Positions 34,409 to 42,007 of a stretch of 49,080 bases of DNA are shown in pieces. Each line of letters opens with the position of its first letter. The first letter of the stretch is position 1. The stretch spans positions 1-49,080 of the forward strand of contig JACVZY010000044.1 in NCBI GenBank assembly GCA_014654705.1. The letters are read 5' to 3'. The notes below the pieces were generated by a model. It searched no databases. It saw only the letters and a list, made by a program, of their open reading frames with translations, and was not told where the DNA came from. The stretch is from Ignavibacteria bacterium (lineage in GTDB: Bacteria; Bacteroidota; Ignavibacteria; Kapaibacteriales; UBA4661). The position numbers and the translations under genes are program-made.

Positions 34409-35656
34409 TCATTTTTTCATTGCCGACAGAAATTGCGTCCACATTCTGGAGGAAACGTCCACGCGCTCGCCGTTGGAAAGAAACGCAAAGCCGTCGCGGG
34501 CATGGGAGAAATACCTGCGGTTAATGATGTGTGAGCGGTGCGTCTGGTAAAAAACCGTTTCGGGCAATTCCTGCGAACATTCTTGGAGGGTCTTGGCAAT
34601 GACGAAGGGTTTGCCTTTGGTGTGATAGACAATCGCATATTTTCCGTCTGCCTGTAGATGAACAATCTGTTCCCATTCTAAAATATAGACGGTTCTGTCT
34701 TTTGCTTTAATCGTCCAGCTTTTTTCTTTGGGTGCGTTCTCGGTCGTCGTCGTCGGCTCTGTGGTAATAAATTTCGGCGATACGTTCGATTCCACACCCA
34801 CATTGCGCAGCGAAAACACCCGCTCGACTGCTTTTTGCAAATGTGCGGGGTCAATGGGCTTCACAATAAAATCAATGGCATCGTACCGGAACGCCCGTGC
34901 GCCGAACTCGGGATAACTGGTCACAAAAATGACCGCAAAACTTGGATTGGCAAAAGCATCCAGCACATCGAAGCCCGTACCGCCGATAAGTTCGATATCC
35001 AGAAAGACCAGCTCGGGTTGGTGTTCTTTGATGACCGCTATTGCCGAATCCACCGAAAAGGCTTCGCCGACAAGCGCAACGCGGTCGCCGAATGTTTCTT
35101 CTACTTTATAGCGCAATGCCGAGCGCTGTGCTTTTTCGTCGTCCACGACGATAGCGCGAAGCGGTGAAGCATTTACTTTTGTCGTCGTCGTTGTCGTCGG
35201 CTCGTTTTCTAGGAGTGTTTCGGCGTTCGCACTCTGCTTACTACGTTTTTCGATAACTTTTTCCAGCGATGCAATAATATCTTCCGGTTGAAATGGTTTG
35301 ACCAGATATTCCGTCGCGCCAAAACGAATAGCTTCTTGGGCGTATTGAAAATTCGTTTGTGCCGACATGATGATGATGTCGAACGTTCGGTCGGGAATGG
35401 CAGCTAAACCCTTAAACGCAGAACCGCCGCGCACTTGAATATCCAAGAGGACAATATCGGGCTTCTCTGCGCCGATTAAATCCGTCACTTCTTGTACGGT
35501 CTCGCAATGCCCAACAACGCGTACTGCCGGAAAATACTTCGTTAGGATTGTTTTGAGGGATTTGTAGGTAATAAAATCATCTTCGACAATGACGAGCCGA
35601 ACCGGTTGTTCGGCGTTTGGTATTGCTACATCGGTGCTAATGAGAGAGGGTTCCAT
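34409..35656 (-). CDS. Double-receiver LytTR response regulator, probable regulator of the precursor units
   Basis: 415 residues with an unusual REC-REC-LytTR layout. Receiver 1 (about 19-135): IVEDD acidic pair, Asp72 in VLLDIQVRGG, Lys120 in YLVKPF. A Thr-rich linker (TTTTTT) follows. Receiver 2 (about 166-282): VVDDE, Asp220 in VFLDIELIGG, Lys266 in FIVKPID. After a second TTTT linker comes the LytTR domain (about 312-412: YILEWEQIVHLQADGKYAIV, THRSHIINRRYF). Both receivers keep the phosphorylation residues, so two inputs may be integrated. It lies 82 bp after lanC on the same strand, directly upstream of the precursor units. The 21-bp arrays before those units have the half-site and period expected of LytTR targets. 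No kinase is adjacent. Confidence 0.9.
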   Translation of the reverse strand: MEPSLISTDVAIPNAEQPVRLVIVEDDFITYKSLKTILTKYFPAVRVVGHCETVQEVTDLIGAEKPDIVLLDIQVRGGSAFKGLAAIPDRTFDIIIMSAQTNFQYAQEAIRFGATEYLVKPFQPEDIIASLEKVIEKRSKQSANAETLLENEPTTTTTTKVNASPLRAIVVDDEKAQRSALRYKVEETFGDRVALVGEAFSVDSAIAVIKEHQPELVFLDIELIGGTGFDVLDAFANPSFAVIFVTSYPEFGARAFRYDAIDFIVKPIDPAHLQKAVERVFSLRNVGVESNVSPKFITTEPTTTTENAPKEKSWTIKAKDRTVYILEWEQIVHLQADGKYAIVYHTKGKPFVIAKTLQECSQELPETVFYQTHRSHIINRRYFSHARDGFAFLSNGERVDVSSRMWTQFLSAMKK

Positions 35657-35738
35657 AGTGTGCTGCCGTAGGGGAAAAAGAAAACAATCACGATCACCAA
35701 CTTGGGAGTAGCTGGCGCATGAACCAATTGGGGAAGCA

Positions 35739-37829
35739 TTAGACCAAACGCAACGCTCCCGCCAAAAGAAGTTGCTGAATCTGATTCAGTGCTGCTTTAT
35801 TGATTTGTTCGCGTTCTTCGGGCGCATGGTCTATGTGCTCGGCAATAATGGCAAGGCTAGTCTCAATGCTTTTGGGTTCGGTAAAAATACTCACGGTGAT
35901 AGCACCAAAGGGCGAAAGCTGCTGTTCGCCAATGCCGAGAGGATGGGCATAGAGTAACAGCGACGCATCGTCAATGTCCAAAAGCCGAGCGTATTTGTCA
36001 ATATGAACGTGCTTGTGCAAAAAGTCTGCCGCTCCGATTGCTTCCTGAGCGCGTTTCAATTCCATTTGTGAGCGAATGAAAAGATATGAAGCGCTTTCTA
36101 CGTTCATCTCAAGGTTATATCGTTCCCGCTCAATCGTAAAGGTGGATTTGATGGCTTTGCCATTGTCATCATTGGCAAGTGTGGGTAGAAGTGCTTCTAC
36201 AAAAGCAACAAAATTTTGTAACTCCTTCGTGCGATTGCTGTCTGATTGCTGACCAATCCCCCTTCGTTCTTGCTTCGCAAGAACATTTTCCCCCTTTATC
36301 AAGGGGGCGCGGTCAAAGTCCCCCTTTATCAAAGGGGCGCGGTCAAAGTCCCCCTTGATAAAGGGGGATTTAGGGGGATTTGGGCGATCAAACAAAGAGT
36401 TTTCCAACAGTTTCTCAAGAATTTCTGCGGGCAAGGCACTAATCGTGCGCGGAAACATTTTCTCAAGAATCGTTCGGCGTACGTCTGCTTTGGATGCGCC
36501 GAGAGTAGTGTACGCAGTATTTTTTTCTGCTTTGGACACAGTTTTTGTAAGCGTCGGTGCTTCCACCGAAGGCGTATTCATGGGGTCGAGAAGACGCAAG
36601 AAAAAATACCCCACGCCTGCAGCACCCATATACATACTACGGTCTTCCATACCGGGCGCAGCCAAGCCAAAACCCGAACGATACGAACCCTGTACGGCGT
36701 GCTGTTCCAATGCCATTTCGGCAACGGTCTCGCAGTATGCTAAATATTTTTCATCTTTCCATGCACGGTATGCTTCGATGAATACATCGGCATTGCCGCC
36801 GCCGCCGTGACAAAGAGCAAAATTTGTTTCTATCGTGTGAAGGGCAACATTGGTTTTATACGTCATAGCTATTGCATTATCGGCTTCGGTGCGATAGTGC
36901 GGATTGCCGAGGAGTTCGGTAGCGCGCACACGTGCCAGCCCGATTCCGGCTGCGCCGTGACACCACGCGTTCATGTAGCCGCCGTGCGTGAAAAAGTCCA
37001 TGTTGCCGTTTTGATAGTTCTCTTCGTGTTCTTGTTGGTCTTGGTCGCGGTAGATACCTTTGCGGAAGTCCGCCCAGTTGCCGACGGCGGGATTGAAGTA
37101 TTGTTCTTCGTAGAAGTATGCTTGTTCGGCAATATAGTTCAGTGCATCATTACCCAAATATCGTGCTGCTTCGGCAAAAACAAAACCAATACCCGATGCA
37201 CCGTGCGAAAACCCGCATAGCCCGCGAATCTGACGGTGCGTTCTGTCCCAATACAACCCCTGCTGTCCCGAATGTGCTTTCCGAAGGAGATGCTCGGCGT
37301 AGGCGTTGGCACATTCCAGTAGCCATTCTTCGCCGCTTGCTTCGTGGAGAAGAAGCAAACCCAGAAGCGTTCCCGAAGTGCCGTTGATAAAATCGTCGGC
37401 GGAATGTGGCGTGAGAAATTCTTTACAGTTTTTGACAAGCTCTAGTGCTGCATCCACGTACGACCGTTTCCCGGTACGCTCAAAAAATCGCAGCGCTACA
37501 AACGAAACGCTCATGCGTCCGGTGATGAGAGCATAGTAAGGGCTGGGGGTGGTGCGGCAGTGTTCGAGAGTGCTCAGCATTGCTTTTTCGGCAGCATCTG
37601 TAAAACGTTGCTCTCCGGTGTAGCGCCCCAATTCGAGCAGATAGAGCGCAATGCCCGACGAGCCGGAGTAGAGGCTTTCGCCACGTGCCCATGAATAATT
37701 GTTATCGGCATCGGAAGTGAGGGTTTCCCAGGGGAGTTTTTCTGCCCAGTCGGCATCATGGAGGAGTTGGTCGCCAAGGCGGCGGATTTCGGTTTCTATT
37801 CGGGCGCGGAGTTCAGTATTCATAGACAA
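35739..37829 (-). CDS. lanC: LanC-like lanthipeptide cyclase with repeat insertion and C-terminal extension
   Basis: 696 residues; LanC proteins usually have about 400. Residues 1-415 are a clear LanC alpha/alpha barrel with repeated Gly-rich turns (SGSSGIALYLLELG, FINGTSGTLLGLLLLHEA, SHGASGIGFVFAEAARYLG). The zinc ligands are present: Cys290 in AWCHGAAGIG, and Cys340-His341 in LCHGGGGNAD. This enzyme activates Cys thiols for addition to dehydro residues, forming (methyl)lanthionine rings. Residues 484-513 are an in-frame palindromic repeat (SPFIKGDFDRAPLIKGDF). Residues ~515-696 form a helical/beta domain that I do not recognise. It probably forms an operon with the LytTR regulator downstream and would act on all 17 precursors. 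Confidence 0.88.
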   Translation of the reverse strand: MSMNTELRARIETEIRRLGDQLLHDADWAEKLPWETLTSDADNNYSWARGESLYSGSSGIALYLLELGRYTGEQRFTDAAEKAMLSTLEHCRTTPSPYYALITGRMSVSFVALRFFERTGKRSYVDAALELVKNCKEFLTPHSADDFINGTSGTLLGLLLLHEASGEEWLLECANAYAEHLLRKAHSGQQGLYWDRTHRQIRGLCGFSHGASGIGFVFAEAARYLGNDALNYIAEQAYFYEEQYFNPAVGNWADFRKGIYRDQDQQEHEENYQNGNMDFFTHGGYMNAWCHGAAGIGLARVRATELLGNPHYRTEADNAIAMTYKTNVALHTIETNFALCHGGGGNADVFIEAYRAWKDEKYLAYCETVAEMALEQHAVQGSYRSGFGLAAPGMEDRSMYMGAAGVGYFFLRLLDPMNTPSVEAPTLTKTVSKAEKNTAYTTLGASKADVRRTILEKMFPRTISALPAEILEKLLENSLFDRPNPPKSPFIKGDFDRAPLIKGDFDRAPLIKGENVLAKQERRGIGQQSDSNRTKELQNFVAFVEALLPTLANDDNGKAIKSTFTIERERYNLEMNVESASYLFIRSQMELKRAQEAIGAADFLHKHVHIDKYARLLDIDDASLLLYAHPLGIGEQQLSPFGAITVSIFTEPKSIETSLAIIAEHIDHAPEEREQINKAALNQIQQLLLAGALRLV
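36291..36380 (-). repeat. Palindromic repeat inserted in frame in lanC
   Basis: About three copies of a CCCCCTTTGATAAAGGGGG-like palindrome, translated as PPKSPFIKGDFDRAPLIKG. The same family occurs between genes at 5731-5990. It falls exactly between the LanC barrel and the C-terminal extension, keeping the frame. Confidence 0.85.
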
Positions 37830-38025
37830 AAAATTAAAGAGGAAAATATATCCTGCTCTGTGAAGAGGAGGGATAAGGATAGGAAAAAGTTACATTGAGA
37901 CAGTAGGGGAGATATTACCCGCAACGAGAGTCTTTTGTAAATGGATTGCAATTTTGTAACCTTTCAGGCATTTCTTGCACTTACAATGAGAGAATACTAC
38001 TTTCATCATTATTGCGAAAGAAATT

Positions 38026-38232
38026 ATGCCGTCATCAAGGAATATTATTCCATTAGAAACGCTCTTCCGTGAAGCGCGGAAGGAAGTAGATGACCAATCA
38101 GGAAAGCAAGAACCACTACTTTCCCAAGATGACATCACGGCAATACTTAATGGATATAAACCACAAACAAGCGAGCATCCCAACACCTCAGGAGGCAATA
38201 CCAACACAGACAATAACAAACCGAAAAAATAG
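38026..38232 (+). CDS. Small hypothetical protein
   Basis: 68 residues. The N-terminal half is amphipathic (IIPLETLFREARKEVDD, LSQDDITAILNGYKP); the C-terminal third is disordered Asn/Thr/Lys. It lies divergent to lanC and is followed by a good terminator, which supports a real transcript. No Cys or GG leader, so it is not a precursor of the type described here. Function unknown. Confidence 0.45.
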   Translation: MPSSRNIIPLETLFREARKEVDDQSGKQEPLLSQDDITAILNGYKPQTSEHPNTSGGNTNTDNNKPKK

Positions 38233-38287
38233 GAAAACTGCGGGAGGTGAGCAAAGAGTATTTTGTGTGGGTGGCGGGAAGGGAAAT

Positions 38288-38323
38288 AAAAAAGCCCGCT
38301 TTGTATGGAGCGGGCTTTTTTTT
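38288..38323. terminator. Bidirectional terminator
   Basis: Stem AAAAAAGCCCGCT / AGCGGGCTTTTTT between the small + strand gene and the convergent esterase gene, symmetrical enough to serve both. Confidence 0.88.
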
Positions 38324-38327
38324 GTAC

Positions 38328-40178
38328 CTATTTTTTCGGCTTTGGCGGCAAGAGCTTCGATGATATTGTGCTATCAATGTACAAAAGTGCGTCGTAGCTT
38401 TCGGGAAGAATGCAGGTATAGAATTGTTGGTTTCCTGCAACGGAACCAACTGCACGCATTTCAAAGGGTGTGGTAAGCCATTGTGCTAATGGGCTTTGGC
38501 GAGTAATACGTTTCGTGAAAAGAATTCCTGAAGAAACGCCTGCTGCCCGAAAATATTCTTCAACTGTTCCCGTATAAGGTTCAATAAGAGTATTATTTCT
38601 AACAACCTTGTTAGAATCAAAATTATAGGCGGTATATGAGCCATTACCACATGAAAAGCCTAATGCGTAATAGTTTTTGCCAAACATATTGTCTAAAAAT
38701 CCGCCCATTCCGGCTGTAACTTTGGATTGACGGTATTTCGTGATATGCCCGTTGTGTGCCCATAAAACAATGCGCTCATCGGGATTTGTTTGTGAAGCTA
38801 TCCAGCGAATATTCTCTGCCATACAGGAATCGCGATACAAACTGGTAGCACTAGGTGGTTGCTGAGCAACATCAAGAGAAATTATCGTCATTGCTTGCAG
38901 AACGATGCGGCAATCTTGAAGAATGCGCTCTTTTTCCGGTGATGGTTTGTTTGCTGAGATGGCGGACGAAAAACGAGCAGAGAATGTTTGTGCGTTTTGT
39001 ATTGCTGCCGCAACTAAAGGAGCAGTTATTGTTCCTTGCTGCATCGCCGTTTCTACTATCTCCACGCTCTTGCTCAGTGTATCACATTCCGATTTGAGAG
39101 CGCTGTCAGATTGTAGCTGGACAAAAGCACGAATATTTTCAAGAGCTTGCTCGAAGGATTGCATATCAAATCCCTCGAAGCGAATTTTTTTTGTGTGGGT
39201 TTCGTTATATGTTTTCATCCATTTGATGAGATTGACGACTTCTTCATTCCGCCATGTCCAGAACTTCATACCATAGACACAATCTTCCGGTGTACCTTTA
39301 CCATGCAGGACATAATCATTGACTTTGTACGCCTCCGGCATATAGGCTTCCATTGCAAAAACACCCACATTCGTCTCATTGGCAAGGTATTCCAACAATC
39401 GGTGCTTCATCGTAAAAAATTCGCTTGTGCCGTGAGTAGCTTCGCCAAGCCCGATAATTTTTGCCGTTCCGATTTCTTTTTTGAGGGCGGCAAGATTTGC
39501 ATTTCGGTTTGTCGCATTTCCGTCGTTCAAAGCAACCACATTGTTTTGCAGCCAAGTAATCTGCCTTTTTGTGGGCGCTTCTAATTTCAGATCCTTCAGT
39601 TCTTTGCCATCAATTTCAATTCGTATATCGTCGTACCATACTGTTCCGTTTCCGCTAAATAAGGGTCCCCACGATAAAGTAGCGGCAGAATCGGGAACAA
39701 AAAATTCTGCGGTATGTAGTGTCCAATCTCGCGTACCGTGAAAAATGGAAGAGTCTGTCAATCGATGCAAACAGCTCCGACCTCGGGTGTCGTGCATTGA
39801 TACAATAAAACCGACACTGCGGGTACTTTCTGCCAGAACATCCTTGACTTTGACATAACCACTAATACGGCAACGTTTATTTCTTAGCAAAGACATGGGA
39901 ATAGCATCTGTAGAAACCGTACCACCTCGATATTCCTTAGCACTATCTTTGCCAGTGCGGACGGTGGATATTTTCAAACTAGTCTTGCCGCTATGTGCAA
40001 TCACTGTATCTACGCTGATATCGCTGGGTCCCTCGACTCTCCACAAGGTGGGATGAAAATGAGTGCGTTCATAACGTTCAAAACTACTATTGAAAGAAAT
40101 TTGCCCGAAGCCTTGCGAAACAAAACAGAGCAACAAAATAATGACTGATAAGCACTGAGAAATAAAAGGGTAACACAT
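38328..40178 (-). CDS. Exported erythromycin-esterase family protein with N-terminal beta domain
   Basis: 616 residues. Signal peptide (about 1-26), then a beta-sandwich, carbohydrate-binding-like domain (about 28-190, ending VWYDDIRIEIDG). The erythromycin-esterase domain follows: IIGLGEATHGTSEFF with catalytic-type His249, VFAMEAYMPE with Glu277, and VLWAHNGHITKY late in the domain. Characterised members hydrolyse the macrolactone of erythromycin, but many relatives have unknown substrates. It is preceded by a copy of the 21-bp array and promoter, 280 bp upstream, so it seems to belong to the precursor regulon. A role in self-protection or in acting on the exported peptides is inference. 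Confidence 0.82.
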   Translation of the reverse strand: MCYPFISQCLSVIILLLCFVSQGFGQISFNSSFERYERTHFHPTLWRVEGPSDISVDTVIAHSGKTSLKISTVRTGKDSAKEYRGGTVSTDAIPMSLLRNKRCRISGYVKVKDVLAESTRSVGFIVSMHDTRGRSCLHRLTDSSIFHGTRDWTLHTAEFFVPDSAATLSWGPLFSGNGTVWYDDIRIEIDGKELKDLKLEAPTKRQITWLQNNVVALNDGNATNRNANLAALKKEIGTAKIIGLGEATHGTSEFFTMKHRLLEYLANETNVGVFAMEAYMPEAYKVNDYVLHGKGTPEDCVYGMKFWTWRNEEVVNLIKWMKTYNETHTKKIRFEGFDMQSFEQALENIRAFVQLQSDSALKSECDTLSKSVEIVETAMQQGTITAPLVAAAIQNAQTFSARFSSAISANKPSPEKERILQDCRIVLQAMTIISLDVAQQPPSATSLYRDSCMAENIRWIASQTNPDERIVLWAHNGHITKYRQSKVTAGMGGFLDNMFGKNYYALGFSCGNGSYTAYNFDSNKVVRNNTLIEPYTGTVEEYFRAAGVSSGILFTKRITRQSPLAQWLTTPFEMRAVGSVAGNQQFYTCILPESYDALLYIDSTISSKLLPPKPKK

Positions 40179-40459
40179 GAGGATAGATGTTTAATGTAGA
40201 AAATTCGGTACTGTGTGTAATGCAAACAACACAACGAAGTGCATTCGGAAAAGTTTAATTTTTCCAAATGCACAGTAATCACTTATAAGTCCGTTAGGGT
40301 GCTTCTTCAAGGCAGCAAAGTGTGTTATATGATAGAGAATTTTCTGCTTGATAAAGGATATATTCGCATAAAGTATGGGGGAATCTCTCGCGAAGCATAC
40401 CCACAATGTACAAGGTAGTGTACCGTCAGGCAAAAAAGCGATGCAATGCTTTGTTATGA

Positions 40460-40549
40460 TAAAAATACAGTAATCACTCCCACAAAACAACAGCTTGGGA
40501 GTGAACGTAGGCAAAAGTGGAGTGAGCGTAGGCAAAAACGGAGTGAACG
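40460..40549 (-). promoter_or_regulatory. Array and promoter upstream of esterase gene
   Basis: -7 TATTTTTA (40460-40467), 20-bp spacer, -33 TTG (40488-40490), about two and a half 21-bp units (40498-40549). The -7 element deviates at its last base. The 280 bp down to the esterase ATG (40178) hold no gene. Confidence 0.6.
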
Positions 40550-40571
40550 TTGCACATTAGATTATACAATC

Positions 40572-40645
40572 GTAGAGACGCGATTAATCGCGTCTCTACC
40601 ACGCACAATGGCATCCACACAGACGCGATTAATCGCGTCTCTACG
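40572..40645. repeat. Palindromic repeat, two copies
   Basis: A perfect 28-bp palindrome with half-site GTAGAGACGCGATT (40572-40599) and a second, slightly shorter copy centred near 40630. Such palindromes form strong hairpins and are typical dispersed intergenic repeats. Confidence 0.85.
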
Positions 40646-40650
40646 GTTGT

Positions 40651-40730
40651 ATCGCATCCAAACTGCGCATAATCAAAAATCCTAGATACCCTTCGTCCCG
40701 ATTCATAATGCCCAAACGGGTGTTCGTCAT
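40651..40730 (-). pseudogene. 80-bp copy of the lanB elimination-domain gene 3' end
   Basis: About 75 of 80 bases match 42012-42091, the 3' end of the lanB elimination-domain gene (encoding ..NRDEGYLGFLIMRSLDAM). The CPBP protease and precursor 17 lie between the copy and the intact gene. The protease stop codon falls inside the copy. Confidence 0.9.
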
Positions 40731-41548
40731 CCATCAATAGGCAATAATGTACCCACCTTTTGCGCACTCATTTTAGCCATAAAATGTAAACTAAGCCCGT
40801 AACAAACAAGCCCAGCGCCTGTCAAGACCCAATACTGAATTTGGTACGGCGAAAAATGCTCTAAAATCTCGAACAATTTCAATGCAAAAAATTGCTCAAG
40901 TATATTTTGACAAAAAATAAGCAGATTGTGAAGAATATGAAGTTCGATACAAAGCCAGAGCGAATTACTCAGATAATAAACCAAACATAGTGCGAGGGTG
41001 ATGACTACTTGAGGCGGAGTGTTTCCACCAAATCCATGGAGAATGACAAACAGTATCGTATTGCTTATGATTGCGATACTTGGTGTATAGCGAGCAAGAA
41101 AACTCTGCAACAACACTCCGCGAAAAGTCAGCTCTTCAAGAGCAGGAGCAAGTAGTACGCCAAAAATCAAGTTGCTCCATGTTATTGGCGTATCTGGGGC
41201 TACACTGGGATTACGGTAAAATGATTGCATAAGCAGCGTTAATTGATGCGATAGCGGAGACATTGTACAATAACCCAAAAGAATGACACCAATAAAAATA
41301 CTCAATGTCAATCCAACGGAACGGAGGCTAGGTAGTACCAGATTACTTCGTTCATACAATGGCTGGGAATTCAGATGCCGAACCATTAGACTTCCACCGA
41401 AAATAATACTTATTACAACAAACCCACTGAGCTGGGCAGGGAGTACCTTATTATCGAACAATAGAGAAAAGACGGGGTACAACCCAAGCCCAAGAAAGGA
41501 AAGCAGGCATAATATAATCGAAACAAGTATCGTTGGACGGTTCGGCAT
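40727..41548 (-). CDS. CPBP-family intramembrane metalloprotease
   Basis: 273 residues with about eight hydrophobic helices. The three CPBP (Abi/CAAX) motifs are present: EELTFRG with Glu138-Glu139 and Arg143, FVILHG with Phe167 and His171, and HILHN with His204 and Asn208. Related proteins cleave prenylated or membrane peptides and often serve as bacteriocin maturation or immunity factors. It follows precursor 17, separated by a terminator hairpin, and is within the cassette bracketed by copies of the lanB 3' end. Immunity or processing is inferred from context. Confidence 0.85.
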   Translation of the reverse strand: MPNRPTILVSIILCLLSFLGLGLYPVFSLLFDNKVLPAQLSGFVVISIIFGGSLMVRHLNSQPLYERSNLVLPSLRSVGLTLSIFIGVILLGYCTMSPLSHQLTLLMQSFYRNPSVAPDTPITWSNLIFGVLLAPALEELTFRGVLLQSFLARYTPSIAIISNTILFVILHGFGGNTPPQVVITLALCLVYYLSNSLWLCIELHILHNLLIFCQNILEQFFALKLFEILEHFSPYQIQYWVLTGAGLVCYGLSLHFMAKMSAQKVGTLLPIDG

Positions 41549-41560
41549 GATAATAAGGAT

Positions 41561-41604
41561 ATAGAAAAATAGAAAAGACTCTGTGTTTTGGTTAGCACAG
41601 AGTC
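41561..41604 (-). terminator. Terminator after precursor 17
   Basis: Perfect 9-bp stem GACTCTGTG (41577-41585) / CACAGAGTC (41596-41604) with an A-rich flank on the + strand (T-rich in the transcript), between precursor 17 and the protease gene. Confidence 0.75.
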
Positions 41605-41631
41605 CAGACGATTCAATGAAACATCACAGCC

Positions 41632-41874
41632 TTAGCTACAGCAATTCGTCTCGCCGCCTGCGCTACAGAGTGGTCCTGTTGGCTCAATTTGACATCCCTT
41701 TGTTGGGCAAACTTGAATACTCATTACAATTGTTTCAAGAACACACCACCACACAGGTCTTGTAGAATCACCACCGTGAACTTGCATAGTTTTTTGAGCA
41801 TCAACGGGTGATGTTGTTACAAAACTCTCGACTTTTAGCTCGTCGAGACGCATTTTTTTCTTTTGCTCTACCAT
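41632..41874 (-). CDS. Lanthipeptide-type precursor 17
   Basis: 80 residues, the shortest. Leader MVEQKKKMRLDELKVESFVT...MQVHGG, core of ~45 residues with 6 Cys, ending GGETNCCS. It is 7 kb from the main block and lacks a 21-bp array; instead its promoter contains a 12-base homopolymer. GGAG lies seven bases before the ATG. It sits beside the lanB elimination-domain gene and the CPBP protease. Confidence 0.85.
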   Translation of the reverse strand: MVEQKKKMRLDELKVESFVTTSPVDAQKTMQVHGGDSTRPVWWCVLETIVMSIQVCPTKGCQIEPTGPLCSAGGETNCCS

Positions 41875-41945
41875 TGATAGAACTCCTATAAATAATTAAA
41901 AAAGAAGGGATTTGACACGGCTTCTCGCTAGCAGAGAGACCAGTG

Positions 41946-41979
41946 CAAATTTACCCCCCCCCCCCGCAACATTTCCAAA
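41946..41979 (-). promoter_or_regulatory. Promoter of precursor 17 with homopolymer in the spacer
   Basis: On the minus strand, -7 TAAATTTG (41946-41953) is directly preceded by twelve G (41954-41965), then TTGC and a -33 candidate TTTG (41976-41979). The spacer to TTTG is 22 bp, one more than the 21 bp of most other promoters here. Gain or loss of a G would change promoter strength. Confidence 0.55.
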
Positions 41980-42007
41980 TAAAAAATTGCTCTCGTTACT
42001 TTTTCCC

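Noticed and set aside
23378-41874. Precursors as disulfide-rich toxins rather than lanthipeptides
   Set aside because: LanC and the LanB elimination half in the same locus and the leader type favour thioether formation, although disulfides in some cores cannot be excluded.
41954-41965. The homopolymer as pure sequencing error
   Set aside because: Length could be off by a base or two, but its position exactly between the -33 and -7 elements makes a functional tract worth reporting.
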